Of a stretch of DNA of 64,000 bases, positions 1 through 8,622 are shown piece after piece. The notes below the pieces were generated by a model. It had not been told where the DNA came from and did not search any database. It saw only the letters and a program-made list of their open reading frames with translations. Position 1 is the stretch's first letter, and every line of letters starts with the position of its first letter. The position numbers were made by a program, and so were the translations under genes. The stretch is from Nocardia otitidiscaviarum NBRC 14405 (GTDB lineage Bacteria > Actinomycetota > Actinomycetes > Mycobacteriales > Mycobacteriaceae), in NCBI RefSeq assembly GCF_000308635.1, contig NZ_BAGD01000026.1, positions 1-64,000 of the forward strand, in the 5' to 3' direction.

Positions 1-702
1 CCGGTCGCGGTCGTCGGTCCAGGGGACCTCGATGCCGGTGCGGCGGACGACGAGGACGTGGTCGACGCTGGTCGCGCCGCCGTCTGCGGCGAGGGCTTCG
101 TCGACGGCGGCTTTGAGCGGGGCGGCGGTGCCGCGTCGCCACTGCCCGTCGGTGGTGATGACGAGGCGGGCTTGCGCATCGTCGACCCGCTGCCGCAGCG
201 CACTCGGCGAGAATCCCGCGAAGACCACGGAGTGGGTCAGTCCGAGTCGGGCGCAGGCCAGCATGGACACGATGGCCTCGGGCACCATCGGCATGTAGAT
301 GGCCACCCGATCCCCGGCCACCAGGCCCAGTTGGGTCAGATAGTTGGCCGCCCGTGACACCTCGGCCAACAGTTGGGCATACGTGATGTCGCGGGAGTCG
401 CCGGGCTCGCCCTCCCAATGGATGGCGACTTGCTCCCCGTGCCCGTCGACGACGTGCCGGTCCACGCAGTTGTAGGCGACGTTCAGCTTGCCGTCCACGA
501 ACCATTTCGCGAACGGGGCATCACTCCAGTCCAGGACCTGTGTCCAGGGCTGCTGCCAGTGCAGGCGCTGCGCCTGTTCGGCCCAGAACGCCTCGCGGTC
601 GGCGTCGGCCCGATCGTAGAGAGAGGCATCGGCATTGGCCGCGGCGGCGAAGGCCGCGCTCGGCGGGTACGCGTCCAGGTGATCAGCGGTGGGTTCGGTC
701 AT
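1..702 (-). CDS. acs: Acetyl-CoA synthetase, N-terminal part (runs off the window)
   Basis: Acetate-CoA ligase activates acetate to acetyl-AMP and then acetyl-CoA in the cytoplasm. Only the first 234 codons are present; the gene continues past the left edge. The N-terminus starts MTEPTADHLDAYPP at the ATG read from 702. It contains typical Acs segments: FWAEQA, WFVDGKLNVAYNCVDRH, the ITYAQL block and the YMPMVPEAIVSMLACARLG region. The ATP-binding and lysine acylation motifs lie outside the window. It is divergent from the dpp operon, the arrangement seen for acs and dpp in mycobacteria. Family assignment is secure. Confidence 0.95.
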   Translation of the reverse strand, partial: MTEPTADHLDAYPPSAAFAAAANADASLYDRADADREAFWAEQAQRLHWQQPWTQVLDWSDAPFAKWFVDGKLNVAYNCVDRHVVDGHGEQVAIHWEGEPGDSRDITYAQLLAEVSRAANYLTQLGLVAGDRVAIYMPMVPEAIVSMLACARLGLTHSVVFAGFSPSALRQRVDDAQARLVITTDGQWRRGTAAPLKAAVDEALAADGGATSVDHVLVVRRTGIEVPWTDDRDR

Positions 703-840
703 CTCTCTTCTTCTCTCGACATCTTCCCGCGGCGGTCCGCGGGGGTGACCGCGGCCACGTTCGACAGTATCCGACTGTGACCTGCGTCGTATTCGGCTGT
801 CTCGAAGGGTGCCCGGATGTGCAATGTGTCACGCGGATAC

Positions 841-888
841 GTGGCAAAGAGTCGGGCATGTTGCCACATTGCTAACAAGGTGAACAAT
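841..888 (+). promoter_or_regulatory. Candidate dpp promoter overlapped by an inverted repeat
   Basis: The 313-base acs-dppA gap holds GTGGCAA (841-847) and its exact complement TTGCCAC (861-867), separated by 13 bases. TTGCCA (861-866) could act as a -35 box, with AACAAT (883-888) as a -10 after 16 bases, so the right arm would cover the -35. This suggests repressor control of dpp, possibly shared with acs. The rest of the gap shows no gene. Inference from sequence only. Confidence 0.4.
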
Positions 889-1015
889 CCCTCATCGAAT
901 CGCTGACAACGGCGGACAGGGTGGCTACTGTCCGTTTCACCTGAGACGACCCCGCGGTGTGCTTCGGTGGACCCCGGCGCGCGCCGTGCCGTCTTCCTGC
1001 GATCGGGAGAATGCC

Positions 1016-2620
1016 TTGAGAGCGAAGATGATTGCCGCGGCGGCGGCCGCACTGCTGGCCACGAGCCTGACCCTGACGGCCTGCTCATCCGACAGCGGCG
1101 GCAGCGCCGATATCGTCACCGTCAACGGTGCCGAACCGCAGAATCCGTTGGTGCCCACCAACACCAATGAGAATATGGGCGGCCGGGTGGTCGACCGACT
1201 GTGGGCGGGTCTCAAGTACTACGACGCCGACGGGGTGGCGCACAACGAGGTGGCGGAATCCATCGAGACCACCGATCGCAAGAACTACACCGTCACCCTG
1301 AAACCGGACTGGAAATTCACCGACGGCAGCCCGGTGACCTCCAGGTCCTTCGTGGACGCCTGGAACTACGGCGCGCTGTCCACCAACGCCCAGCTGCAGA
1401 ACTACGTGTTCACCCCCATCGCCGGATTCGACGAGGTCGCCAAGGAGAACCCGACCCAGCGCACCATGTCGGGACTGAAGGTGATCGACGACCGCACCTT
1501 CACCATCGAACTGAAGGCCCCCTCGATCGACTTCGAGGACTCCCTCGGCTACGCGCCGTTCTATCCGCTGCCCGAGTCCGCCTACGCCGATATGACGGCC
1601 TTCGGTCAGAACCCGATCGGCAACGGCCCCTACATGTTCGCCGGACCCGGCGCCTGGGAGCACAACAGCAAGATCGACCTGGTGCCCAATCCGGACTATC
1701 CGGGCGGCCGCCCGGCCAAGAACAAGGGCCTGCGGTTCGTGATGTACCAGTCCTTCGACACCGCCTACGCCGACCTCCAGGCGGGCAACCTCGACGCCCT
1801 CGACACCATCCCGGAAAGCGCCCTCACCGTCTACCAGAACGACCTCGGCGACCGCGCGATCACCAAGCCGACCGCGCAGAACCAGCACATCGGGGTGCAG
1901 TCCAACGTCCCGCACTTCGGCGGCGAGGAGGGCCTGCTGCGCCGCCGCGCCATCTCCATGGCCATCGACCGGGAGTCCATCTGCGACAAGATCTTCCACG
2001 GCACCCGGCTCCCGGCCCGCGACTTCACGGCCGCCACCCTGCCCGGTTTCGACGGTGACCTGCCGGGCTCGGAGGTACTGAAGTTCAACCCCGACGAAGC
2101 CAAGAAACTCTGGGCGCAGGCCGATGCCATGTCCCCGTGGTCGGGCCGGTACGAGATCGCCTACAACTCCGACGGCGGCCACCAGGCGTGGATCGAGGCC
2201 GTCGCCAACAGCGTCAAGAACACCCTCGGCATCGACGCCATCGCGGTGCCGTACCCGACCTTCAAGAACATTCGCGACGAGGTGAACGCCGAAACCATCG
2301 GCAAGGCGTTCCGGTACGGCTGGCAGGGCGACTACCCGACCATGCTGCAGTTCCTCACCTCGCAGTACTACAGCTTCTCCGAGACCAACAACGTCAACTA
2401 CAACAATCCGGAGTTCGACCGCCTGCTCGACGCCGCCCTGGCCGCGCCCACCCAGGAGGAATCGCACCGGCTCGTCGCCCAGGCCCAGACCCTGCTGATC
2501 CAGGATATGGCCGACATCCCGGTGCTCGACTACGTCGCCGCGGCCGGTGTCTCGGACAAGGTCAGCCATGCCGAACTCGCCTGGAACGGGCTGTTCGACT
2601 TCGAGAACATCGAGAAGTAG
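1016..2620 (+). CDS. dppA: Peptide ABC transporter substrate-binding lipoprotein
   Basis: Extracytoplasmic solute-binding protein of the DppA/OppA family (SBP family 5), which captures di/oligopeptides for the permease encoded downstream. I chose TTG 1016 because GGGAGA lies 5 bases upstream and it gives a compact lipoprotein signal: a basic MRAKMI start, an alanine/leucine core, and the lipobox LTAC with the lipidated cysteine at residue 23. ATG 1028 is an alternative. The mature part has family 5 features such as WKFTDGSPVTS and the FDNPEFD-like NYNNPEFDRLLDAA segment. Length is 534 residues, normal for the family. First gene of a four-gene operon. Confidence 0.93.
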   Translation: MRAKMIAAAAAALLATSLTLTACSSDSGGSADIVTVNGAEPQNPLVPTNTNENMGGRVVDRLWAGLKYYDADGVAHNEVAESIETTDRKNYTVTLKPDWKFTDGSPVTSRSFVDAWNYGALSTNAQLQNYVFTPIAGFDEVAKENPTQRTMSGLKVIDDRTFTIELKAPSIDFEDSLGYAPFYPLPESAYADMTAFGQNPIGNGPYMFAGPGAWEHNSKIDLVPNPDYPGGRPAKNKGLRFVMYQSFDTAYADLQAGNLDALDTIPESALTVYQNDLGDRAITKPTAQNQHIGVQSNVPHFGGEEGLLRRRAISMAIDRESICDKIFHGTRLPARDFTAATLPGFDGDLPGSEVLKFNPDEAKKLWAQADAMSPWSGRYEIAYNSDGGHQAWIEAVANSVKNTLGIDAIAVPYPTFKNIRDEVNAETIGKAFRYGWQGDYPTMLQFLTSQYYSFSETNNVNYNNPEFDRLLDAALAAPTQEESHRLVAQAQTLLIQDMADIPVLDYVAAAGVSDKVSHAELAWNGLFDFENIEK

Positions 2621-2676
2621 CCGCCGCCGCGCCGGGTCGAGCACATCGGCCCGGCGCACCACTCTCCGGAGGAAAT

Positions 2677-3603
2677 ATGGCTTGGTATGTCCTGCGGCGC
2701 CTACTCCAGATGATCCCGGTGTTCCTCGGCGCGACCTTCCTGATCTACGCGATGGTCTTCCTCATCCCCGGCGACCCGATCGCGGCGCTGGCCGGTGAGA
2801 AACCCCTCACCCCCGCCATCGAAGCCCAGTTGCGCGCCCGATACCACCTCGATCAGCCGCTCATCACGCAATACCTGCTCTACCTGAAAGGTATCTTCAC
2901 CCTCGATTTCGGCACCGCCTTCTCCGGTCGGCCGGTCAGCGACGAACTCGCCCGTGCCTTCCCGATCACCATCAAACTCGCCTTCATGGCCGTCTTCATC
3001 GAAGGCGTGTTCGGCATTCTGTTCGGACTCGTCGCGGGCCTGCGCAAGGGCCGCCTGTTCGACTCCACCATGCTGGTCGCCAGCCTGGTCATCATCGCCG
3101 TGCCGGTCTTCGTGGTCGGCTATGTGGCGCAGTTCCTGCTCGGCGTGAAATGGGGGATCGCACCCACCACCGTCACCGGGGACGCGAGTTTCGCCGAACT
3201 GCTGGTACCCGCCTTCGTGCTCGGGTCGCTGTCGTTCGCGTATGTGCTGCGGCTGACCCGGAATTCGGTGGCCGAGAACATGTCCGCCGACTACGTGCGC
3301 ACCGCCACCGCCAAGGGGCTGGGACGACGGCGGGTGGTCACCGTCCACATCCTGCGCAACTCCATGATCCCGGTCGTCACCTTCCTGGGCGCGGATCTGG
3401 GCGCGCTCATCGGCGGCGCCATCGTCACCGAGGGCATCTTCAATATTCCGGGCGTCGGCGGGACGCTGTACCAGGCGATCACCCGCGTGGAACCGCCCAC
3501 GGTGGTGTCGTTCGTGACTGTGCTCGTGGTGATCTTCCTGCTGTCCAACCTGCTCATCGACCTGCTCTACGCCGCACTCGATCCGAGGATCCGCTATGTC
3601 TGA
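2677..3603 (+). CDS. dppB: Peptide ABC transporter permease DppB
   Basis: Inner-membrane permease of the DppB/OppB type, 308 residues, about six membrane segments. It opens with MAWYVLRRLLQMIPVFLGAT, the classical first helix of this family, followed by VFLIPGDP. The EAA-type coupling loop lies around ADYVRTATAKGLGRRRV. A strong ribosome binding site (GGAGGA, 2668-2673) precedes the ATG. It overlaps dppC by 8 bases, so the two permease subunits are translationally coupled and probably form the heterodimeric channel. Confidence 0.94.
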   Translation: MAWYVLRRLLQMIPVFLGATFLIYAMVFLIPGDPIAALAGEKPLTPAIEAQLRARYHLDQPLITQYLLYLKGIFTLDFGTAFSGRPVSDELARAFPITIKLAFMAVFIEGVFGILFGLVAGLRKGRLFDSTMLVASLVIIAVPVFVVGYVAQFLLGVKWGIAPTTVTGDASFAELLVPAFVLGSLSFAYVLRLTRNSVAENMSADYVRTATAKGLGRRRVVTVHILRNSMIPVVTFLGADLGALIGGAIVTEGIFNIPGVGGTLYQAITRVEPPTVVSFVTVLVVIFLLSNLLIDLLYAALDPRIRYV

Positions 3604-4558
3604 CCTCGTCAAGGAATCCGAGGCCGGTACCCGGCCCGGACAGGGGCACTACGTCGCGCCACCCGACGAGGTGGAGGTGCTCGCCACCGACCGCGTGGTG
3701 GAAACCGGTGAGCCGACCAGCATCTGGACCGACGCCTGGCGACGGCTGCGCCGCAACCCGATCTTCATCGTCGCGATGCTGCTCATCCTGATCGTCACCG
3801 TGGTGGTGCTGTGGCCCGGGCTGTTCAGCGATCAGGACCCGCGCGAATGCGTGATCGACAACAGCATGGCGCCCTCCCGGCCCGGGCACCCCTTCGGTTT
3901 CGACAAACAGGGCTGCGATGTGTACGCCCGCACCATCTACGGTGCGCGCGCGTCGGTCATGGTGGGGCTGGGCGCGGCGGCGCTGTTCATGTTCATCGGC
4001 GGCACGCTCGGGGCGCTGGCCGGATTCTTCGGCGGGCTGCTCGATTCGGTGGTGTCGCGCATCGCCGAGATCTTCTTCGCCATCCCCATGGTGCTCGCCG
4101 CCATCGTGCTACTGCAGATGCTGCGGCCCACCACCATGTGGAATGTCATCCTGGTGCTCGCCTCGTTCACCTGGCCGCTGGCCGCGCGTATCGCCCGCGG
4201 CGCCGTCATCGAGGCCAAGAGCAGTGAATATGTCACGGCGGCAAAGGCATTGGGGGTGTCGCGGCTGGGCATTCTGCTGCGGCACGTGCTGCCCAACGCG
4301 GCCGGGCCGATCATCGTGGTGTCCACCATCTGGCTGGGCGTCTTCATCGTCACCGAGGCGACGCTGTCCTATCTCGGCGTCGGCCTGCCACCCGACATCG
4401 TGTCCTGGGGCGGCGATATCGCCAAGGCCAAGAACGACCTGCGCACCTCCGCCATCCTGTTCTATCCCGCTGCGGCGCTGGCTATGACGGTGCTGAGCTT
4501 CATCCTGCTGGGCGATGCCGTGCGTGACGCCCTCGATCCCAAAGCCCGGAAGAGGTGA
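3596..4558 (+). CDS. dppC: Peptide ABC transporter permease DppC
   Basis: Second membrane subunit, DppC/OppC family, 320 residues. An N-terminal cytoplasmic stretch of about 55 residues precedes the first helix (NPIFIVAMLLILIVTVVVLW). The family motif GCDVYARTIYGARASVMVG and the coupling loop SSEYVTAAKALGVSRLGIL are visible. The start overlaps the end of dppB by 8 bases and its stop overlaps the ATPase start by 4 bases (GTGA), so it sits in a tightly coupled operon. Confidence 0.94.
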   Translation: MSDLVKESEAGTRPGQGHYVAPPDEVEVLATDRVVETGEPTSIWTDAWRRLRRNPIFIVAMLLILIVTVVVLWPGLFSDQDPRECVIDNSMAPSRPGHPFGFDKQGCDVYARTIYGARASVMVGLGAAALFMFIGGTLGALAGFFGGLLDSVVSRIAEIFFAIPMVLAAIVLLQMLRPTTMWNVILVLASFTWPLAARIARGAVIEAKSSEYVTAAKALGVSRLGILLRHVLPNAAGPIIVVSTIWLGVFIVTEATLSYLGVGLPPDIVSWGGDIAKAKNDLRTSAILFYPAAALAMTVLSFILLGDAVRDALDPKARKR

Positions 4559-6243
4559 GCGCCGTGACCGCTGACGACACGCCACTGCTGGACATCCGCG
4601 ATCTCAATGTCTGCTTCACCTCCGACGGCAAGCGGGTGCCCGCCGTGCGGGATGTGAGTCTCACCGTGTACCCGGGGCAGACCGTCGCCATCGTCGGAGA
4701 ATCCGGCTCCGGGAAGTCCACCACGGCACACGCCATCATCGACCTGCTACCCGGCACCGGACAGGTGACCTCGGGATCCATCCGATTCGACGGCAAGGAC
4801 CTCACCCGGGCGTCGGCACCGGAGATCGTCGCCGTGCGCGGGCGCGGCATCGGACTGGTGCCCCAGGATCCCATGTCCAACCTGAACCCGGTCTGGAAGA
4901 TCGGCTTCCAGGTGCGGGAAACCCTGGCGGCCAACGGCATCGCCAAGGGCACCGAGGCGCGCCGCCGCGCCATGGAACTGCTCGAGGAAGCCGGGATGTC
5001 CGACGCCGAGCGGCGGATGAACCAGTACCCGCACGAATTCTCCGGCGGTATGCGCCAGCGCGCCCTCATCGCCATCGGACTGTCCTGCCGGCCGAAACTG
5101 CTCATCGCCGACGAACCCACCTCGGCGCTCGACGTCACCGTGCAACGGCAGATCCTCGACCACCTGGACCGGCTCACCACCGAACTCGGCACGGCGGTCC
5201 TGCTGATCACCCACGACCTCGGCCTGGCCGCCGAACGCGCCGAACACCTGGTGGTCATGTATCGCGGGCGGGTGGTGGAATCCGGTCCGGCATTGCGGAT
5301 TCTGCGTGATCCGCAGCACGCCTACACCAAGAAGCTGGTGAACTCCGCACCCTCGCTGGCCTCGCAGCGGATCTCGACGGTGCGCCACCGCGTCGAGGTC
5401 CGTGAGCACGCGGTGGAGGTCGCCGAGGCCGAAACCGCCACCCTGCCCGATGATGTCGTGATCGCGGAGAACCTCGTCAAGCGATTCCGAATCCGCGGCA
5501 AGCGACCGTGGCAGTCGACGGACTTCACGGCTGTCGACGATGTCTCCTTCCGGCTGCGGCGGGGCACCACCACGGCCATCGTCGGCGAATCCGGGTCCGG
5601 GAAATCGACCGTGGCGCACATGGTGCTGGGGCTGCTGACCCCGACCGCCGGGCGGGTGCTGTTCGACGGTGCTCCGGTGGCGGCGCTGAAAGGTAAGTCG
5701 GCCATGGGATTCCGGCGACGCGTGCAGCCGGTGTTCCAGGACCCGTACGGGTCGCTCGACCCCATGTACTCCATCTACCGCACCATCGAGGAACCGCTGC
5801 GCGTGCACGGCGTCGGCACCCGGTCCGAGCGTGAGGACACCGTCCGCGACCTGCTCGACAAGGTTTCGCTGCCCGCTTCGGTCATGCGGCGCTACCCCAA
5901 TGAGCTCTCCGGTGGCCAGCGCCAGCGCGTGGCCATCGCCCGCGCTCTGGCCCTGCGACCCGAGGTGGTGGTCTGCGACGAGGCCGTCTCGGCACTGGAC
6001 GTGCTGGTGCAGGCGCAGATCCTCACCCTGCTCAACGACCTGCAGGCCGAGCTGGGCCTGTCCTACCTGTTCATCACCCACGACCTGGCCGTGGTCCGCC
6101 AGATCGCCGACGATGTGGTGGTGATGCGGCAGGGCCGGGTGGTCGAGGCCGCCGCCACCACGGAGGTCTTCGACGATCCGGAGTCCGATTACACCCGCCG
6201 CCTGCTCGACGCCATCCCGGGGCGGGAACTGCTGGCGAGTTGA
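4555..6243 (+). CDS. dppD: Fused two-domain peptide ABC transporter ATPase (DppD-DppF type)
   Basis: One polypeptide of 562 residues carries two complete nucleotide-binding domains, replacing the separate DppD and DppF of enterobacteria. Cassette 1 has Walker A GESGSGKS at residues 48-55 and the signature FSGGMRQR near 162. Cassette 2 has Walker A at 344-351 and LSGGQ at 451-455. Each has a D-loop (SALDV) and a switch histidine (ITHDL). It couples ATP hydrolysis to peptide import. GTG 4555 is favoured because it overlaps the dppC stop; GTG 4564 is possible. The single-gene double ATPase matches the mycobacterial DppD organisation. Confidence 0.93.
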   Translation: MSAVTADDTPLLDIRDLNVCFTSDGKRVPAVRDVSLTVYPGQTVAIVGESGSGKSTTAHAIIDLLPGTGQVTSGSIRFDGKDLTRASAPEIVAVRGRGIGLVPQDPMSNLNPVWKIGFQVRETLAANGIAKGTEARRRAMELLEEAGMSDAERRMNQYPHEFSGGMRQRALIAIGLSCRPKLLIADEPTSALDVTVQRQILDHLDRLTTELGTAVLLITHDLGLAAERAEHLVVMYRGRVVESGPALRILRDPQHAYTKKLVNSAPSLASQRISTVRHRVEVREHAVEVAEAETATLPDDVVIAENLVKRFRIRGKRPWQSTDFTAVDDVSFRLRRGTTTAIVGESGSGKSTVAHMVLGLLTPTAGRVLFDGAPVAALKGKSAMGFRRRVQPVFQDPYGSLDPMYSIYRTIEEPLRVHGVGTRSEREDTVRDLLDKVSLPASVMRRYPNELSGGQRQRVAIARALALRPEVVVCDEAVSALDVLVQAQILTLLNDLQAELGLSYLFITHDLAVVRQIADDVVVMRQGRVVEAAATTEVFDDPESDYTRRLLDAIPGRELLAS

Positions 6244-6297
6244 TTGCGTCGAGGGGGCGGGCGGCCCGGTCACCCGGGACAAGTAGCCTCATAACCC

Positions 6298-7044
6298 GTG
6301 ACCGACCCGCTCCAGCCCCTAGTCGACCTGCCCGGTGTGCGCGAGGCCGCCGACAAGGCCCGCGACGCGCTCGCCGAGGTGCACCGGCACCGGGCCAACC
6401 GGCGCGGCTGGCCGACCACGGCGGCCGAGGCGGCGGTGCGGGCGGCGCGGTCGTCGGCGGCCATCGACGGCGGCAGCATCGACATTCCGGCCGACGGGCG
6501 GGTGGAGGACCCGGTGCTCGCCGGATCGCTGCGGGTCGGGCAGGCCCTCGACGGGGAGGCGCTGCGCACGCTCGCCGGAGTATGGCAGCGCGCGCCGCTG
6601 CAAGCCCTCGCGCGGCTGCATCTGCTGGCCGCCGCCGATATGGTCGCCGACCAGCAGTCGCTGGGACGTCCGCGGGATGTGCCGGGAGTGGCGGAACGGC
6701 TCGACCTGTTGGCGCAGACGGTGCTGACCACGAACGCCCCCGCCCCGGTGGTCGCGGCCGTCGTGCACGGGGAGCTGCTGACGCTGCGACCGTTCGGCAC
6801 CGCCGACGGCATCGTGGCGCGGGCGGCTTCCCGGCTGGTCGCGGTGTCCAGCGGGCTGGATCCGCACAGCCTCGGCGTGCCGGAGGTGTTCCTGCTGCGC
6901 CGCCGTCAGGCGTATCTGGATGCGGTGGCCGCGTTCGGCACCGGTACCCCGAACGCGGTGGGCGGCTGGGTCATCTTCCACTCCGGGGCGCTGGAAGACG
7001 GTGCCCGCGAAGCCCGTTCGATCGCCGATGCGGCATCCGGCTGA
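6298..7044 (+). CDS. Fic-fold-like conserved protein with degenerate active site
   Basis: Protein of 248 residues, by position the counterpart of Rv3662c. The sequence recalls a Fic protein: SSAAIDGG at residues 52-59 resembles the inhibitory-helix region (S/T-x-x-x-E/N-G). The segment starting RPFGTADGIVAR at 164 aligns with the Fic core HPFxxGNGRxxR. The catalytic histidine is arginine, the GNGR stretch reads ADGI, and the phosphate-binding residues are lost, so AMP transfer is unlikely. The function is unknown; a binding or scaffold role is only inference. It lies 54 bases after dppDF and may be co-transcribed. Confidence 0.75.
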   Translation: MTDPLQPLVDLPGVREAADKARDALAEVHRHRANRRGWPTTAAEAAVRAARSSAAIDGGSIDIPADGRVEDPVLAGSLRVGQALDGEALRTLAGVWQRAPLQALARLHLLAAADMVADQQSLGRPRDVPGVAERLDLLAQTVLTTNAPAPVVAAVVHGELLTLRPFGTADGIVARAASRLVAVSSGLDPHSLGVPEVFLLRRRQAYLDAVAAFGTGTPNAVGGWVIFHSGALEDGAREARSIADAASG

Positions 7045-7074
7045 AAAGTCCCCCGCACGAAGTCCCCGCACATC

Positions 7075-7374
7075 AGAGCGGGCGGCGTTGTCGCTGTTGC
7101 GACCTCACCGCCCGCTAGCACGGACCACCCGGTTACCAAGCGTGCTGTATCGGGTTGTGTGATTCGGCCTCGGCGAGCTCTCCGGACCCCGCCGATTCAT
7201 CCCCACAGCGTGTGCGGGGCCGTCATCGACGGAATCACGGATAACGCAGGCCCACAACACTCGTGCCCTTGTCGCGGCGTGCTCCGCGTGGGTGCCTGGT
7301 GTCCGTGCTGGGAAGGGTGGGATGGGAGATAGGACCTTCTCTTCCGATCCGATCTTGGCCTTCCGTCCTTCCTT
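7075..7374 (-). ncRNA. Candidate Ms1-like small RNA (about 300 nt)
   Basis: The 418-base gap between the convergent Fic-like and HAD genes has no convincing ORF but is well structured on the minus strand. A sigma-A-like promoter (see 7381-7410) would start a transcript near 7374, and a bipartite hairpin at 7116-7077 would end it, giving about 300 nt. In M. tuberculosis the abundant stationary-phase RNA MTS2823, equivalent to M. smegmatis Ms1 (which binds core RNA polymerase), lies to my recollection in this same gap, downstream of the HAD gene and on its strand, with similar length. Identity rests on synteny, strand, size and promoter; sequence homology was not tested. Confidence 0.5.
7077..7116 (-). 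terminator. Bipartite hairpin, probable terminator
   Basis: AGCGGGCGG (7077-7085) pairs with CCGCCCGCT (7108-7116). Nested inside, GTCGC and GCGAC form a second 5-bp stem with a TGTT loop. There is no U tract. It can end the minus-strand small RNA and the dpp/Fic-like operon arriving on the plus strand. Confidence 0.6.
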
Positions 7375-7380
7375 GTCACC

Positions 7381-7410
7381 ATTGTTACTCTGTGACCGCA
7401 CTCACAGCAA
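7381..7410 (-). promoter_or_regulatory. Sigma-A-like promoter for the Ms1-like RNA
   Basis: On the minus strand TTGCTG (7410-7405) is followed after 18 bases by AACAAT (7386-7381); reading TAACAA instead gives 17 bases. Transcription would start near 7374. Seen in sequence; activity is inferred. Confidence 0.5.
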
Positions 7411-7462
7411 GAGCTGCGGAAACTTTCCTCGAGCGGTGTGTCGTGCGGCGTTTCACGCCAGC

Positions 7463-8263
7463 TCAGCGCCGCTTGCGCAGTAGTCGGTAGCTCAGCGCCC
7501 CGGCGGCCACCGCGCCGAGTCCGACGGCCACGCTCGCGGCCACCGTGGTGGTCGAGGGGGCGGGGATACGCGACCACAGCGACACCGGGTTCTCGAAGGT
7601 CAGCACCGGCCAGCCGCGCTGATGCGCCTCCCGCCGCAGCGCCCGGTCCGGATTCACCGCCGTCGGGTGTCCGACCGCCGCCAGCATGGGCAGATCGGTC
7701 ACCGAGTCGGAGTAGGCGTAGCAGCGAGACAGGTCGTAACCCTCACTCGCGGAAAGCTTTTCGATCGCTTGAACTTTGCCCTCGCCGTAGCAGTAGAATT
7801 CGACCTCGCCGGTGTACCTGCCGTTCTCGACCACCATGCGGGTAGCGGCCACATGATCGGCGCCCAGCGCGGCGGCGATCGGCGCGACGATCTCCTCGCC
7901 CGAGGCCGACACCACGACCACGTCGTGGCCGCGGATGCGGTGGTCGGCAATGAGATCGGCGGCCTCGGCGTAGATGAGCGGGTCCACGATCTCGTGCAGG
8001 GTCTCGGCCACGATGCCCTTCACCTGCTCGACGTCCCAACCAGCGCACATGCTGGTGAGATGGGCGCGCATCCGCTCCATCTGGTCGTGGTCGGCGCCGC
8101 TGAGCAGGAACAGGAAATGGGCATAACTGCTTTCGAGCACCGCGCGGCGGCTGAGCAGACCCTGATCCAGGAACGGCTTGCTGAACACGAAGGCGCTGGA
8201 TCGGGCGATCACGGTCTTGTCGAGATCGAAGAAGGCGGCGACTCGTCCGCGTTCGGCTGTCAC
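7463..8263 (-). CDS. HAD-IB family phosphatase with C-terminal membrane anchor
   Basis: SerB-like haloacid dehalogenase, counterpart of Rv3661, 266 residues. The nucleophile motif FFDLDKT gives Asp13 and Asp15 near the N-terminus; the cap holds FSKPFLDQGLLSRRA. Later motifs are VVVSAS (motif II) and YSDSVTDLPMLAAVG (motif IV). The C-terminus has one hydrophobic segment (around TTTVAASVAVGLGAVAAGAL) and ends in RLLRKRR. GTG 8263 was chosen because the upstream in-frame extension is arginine/proline-rich and unlike the family. The substrate is unknown. It is divergent from the 6C RNA. Confidence 0.88.
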   Translation of the reverse strand: MTAERGRVAAFFDLDKTVIARSSAFVFSKPFLDQGLLSRRAVLESSYAHFLFLLSGADHDQMERMRAHLTSMCAGWDVEQVKGIVAETLHEIVDPLIYAEAADLIADHRIRGHDVVVVSASGEEIVAPIAAALGADHVAATRMVVENGRYTGEVEFYCYGEGKVQAIEKLSASEGYDLSRCYAYSDSVTDLPMLAAVGHPTAVNPDRALRREAHQRGWPVLTFENPVSLWSRIPAPSTTTVAASVAVGLGAVAAGALSYRLLRKRR

Positions 8264-8374
8264 GCCGTCCAGAATAGGTTTTCCGGGGCGGTGGGGTGGC
8301 GGGCGGTCGGTCCGGACGGGTTTGCCAGCCGGAAGCCGGCATGTCCGGTTCGGAAAACGACTCGCGCGACGGAC

Positions 8375-8405
8375 TTGCATTCCGGGCGGGGCTTGGGTGT
8401 AGTAT
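8375..8405 (+). promoter_or_regulatory. Candidate promoter of the 6C RNA
   Basis: TTGCAT (8375-8380) and TAGTAT (8400-8405), 19 bases apart, lie directly upstream of the first hairpin of the 6C RNA. The -10 is good; the spacer is slightly long. Confidence 0.5.
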
Positions 8406-8410
8406 CGCAA

Positions 8411-8505
8411 TTACCTGGACATGGTCCAGGCGCGTTCAGCCCGACCCCCCGGGGCTGAACCCCGACGGCCCCAGCCTCCTCCCCCCCCGGCTGGGGCCGT
8501 CCTCT
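8411..8505 (+). ncRNA. 6C small RNA
   Basis: Three consecutive hairpins fit the actinobacterial 6C RNA (B11 in M. tuberculosis). CCTGGAC/GTCCAGG (8414-8430) has an ATG loop. TTCAGCCC/GGGCTGAA (8435-8459) has a loop with six C. GACGGCCCCAGCC/GGCTGGGGCCGTC (8464-8501) is a 13-bp stem with a loop ending in eight C. The last stem is followed by TCCTCTATTT and probably terminates. The site, between the HAD gene and the ssd homologue and on the ssd strand, is the one known in mycobacteria. The C-rich loops are thought to pair with G-rich target sites. Confidence 0.9.
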
Positions 8506-8622
8506 ATTTCCGGACCGATTCGCCTCGAGCCTGCGGTGCGTAGTTCTCCACAGGCCGCGTGTTATCCACACTCGCCGATGCGGGTCTGTCGTCGGTCATC
8601 CCGACCCATGATCCTGACCTGC

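Noticed and set aside
1085..2662. Minus-strand open frame opposite dppA
   Set aside because: Valine/glycine/aspartate-rich shadow of the substrate-binding protein gene.
7105..7577. Short open frames in the gap between the Fic-like and HAD genes
   Set aside because: No ribosome binding site or protein-like composition; RNA structure explains the region better.
8296..8622. In-frame upstream extension of the ssd-like gene
   Set aside because: It would cover the 6C RNA and contains no conserved protein sequence.
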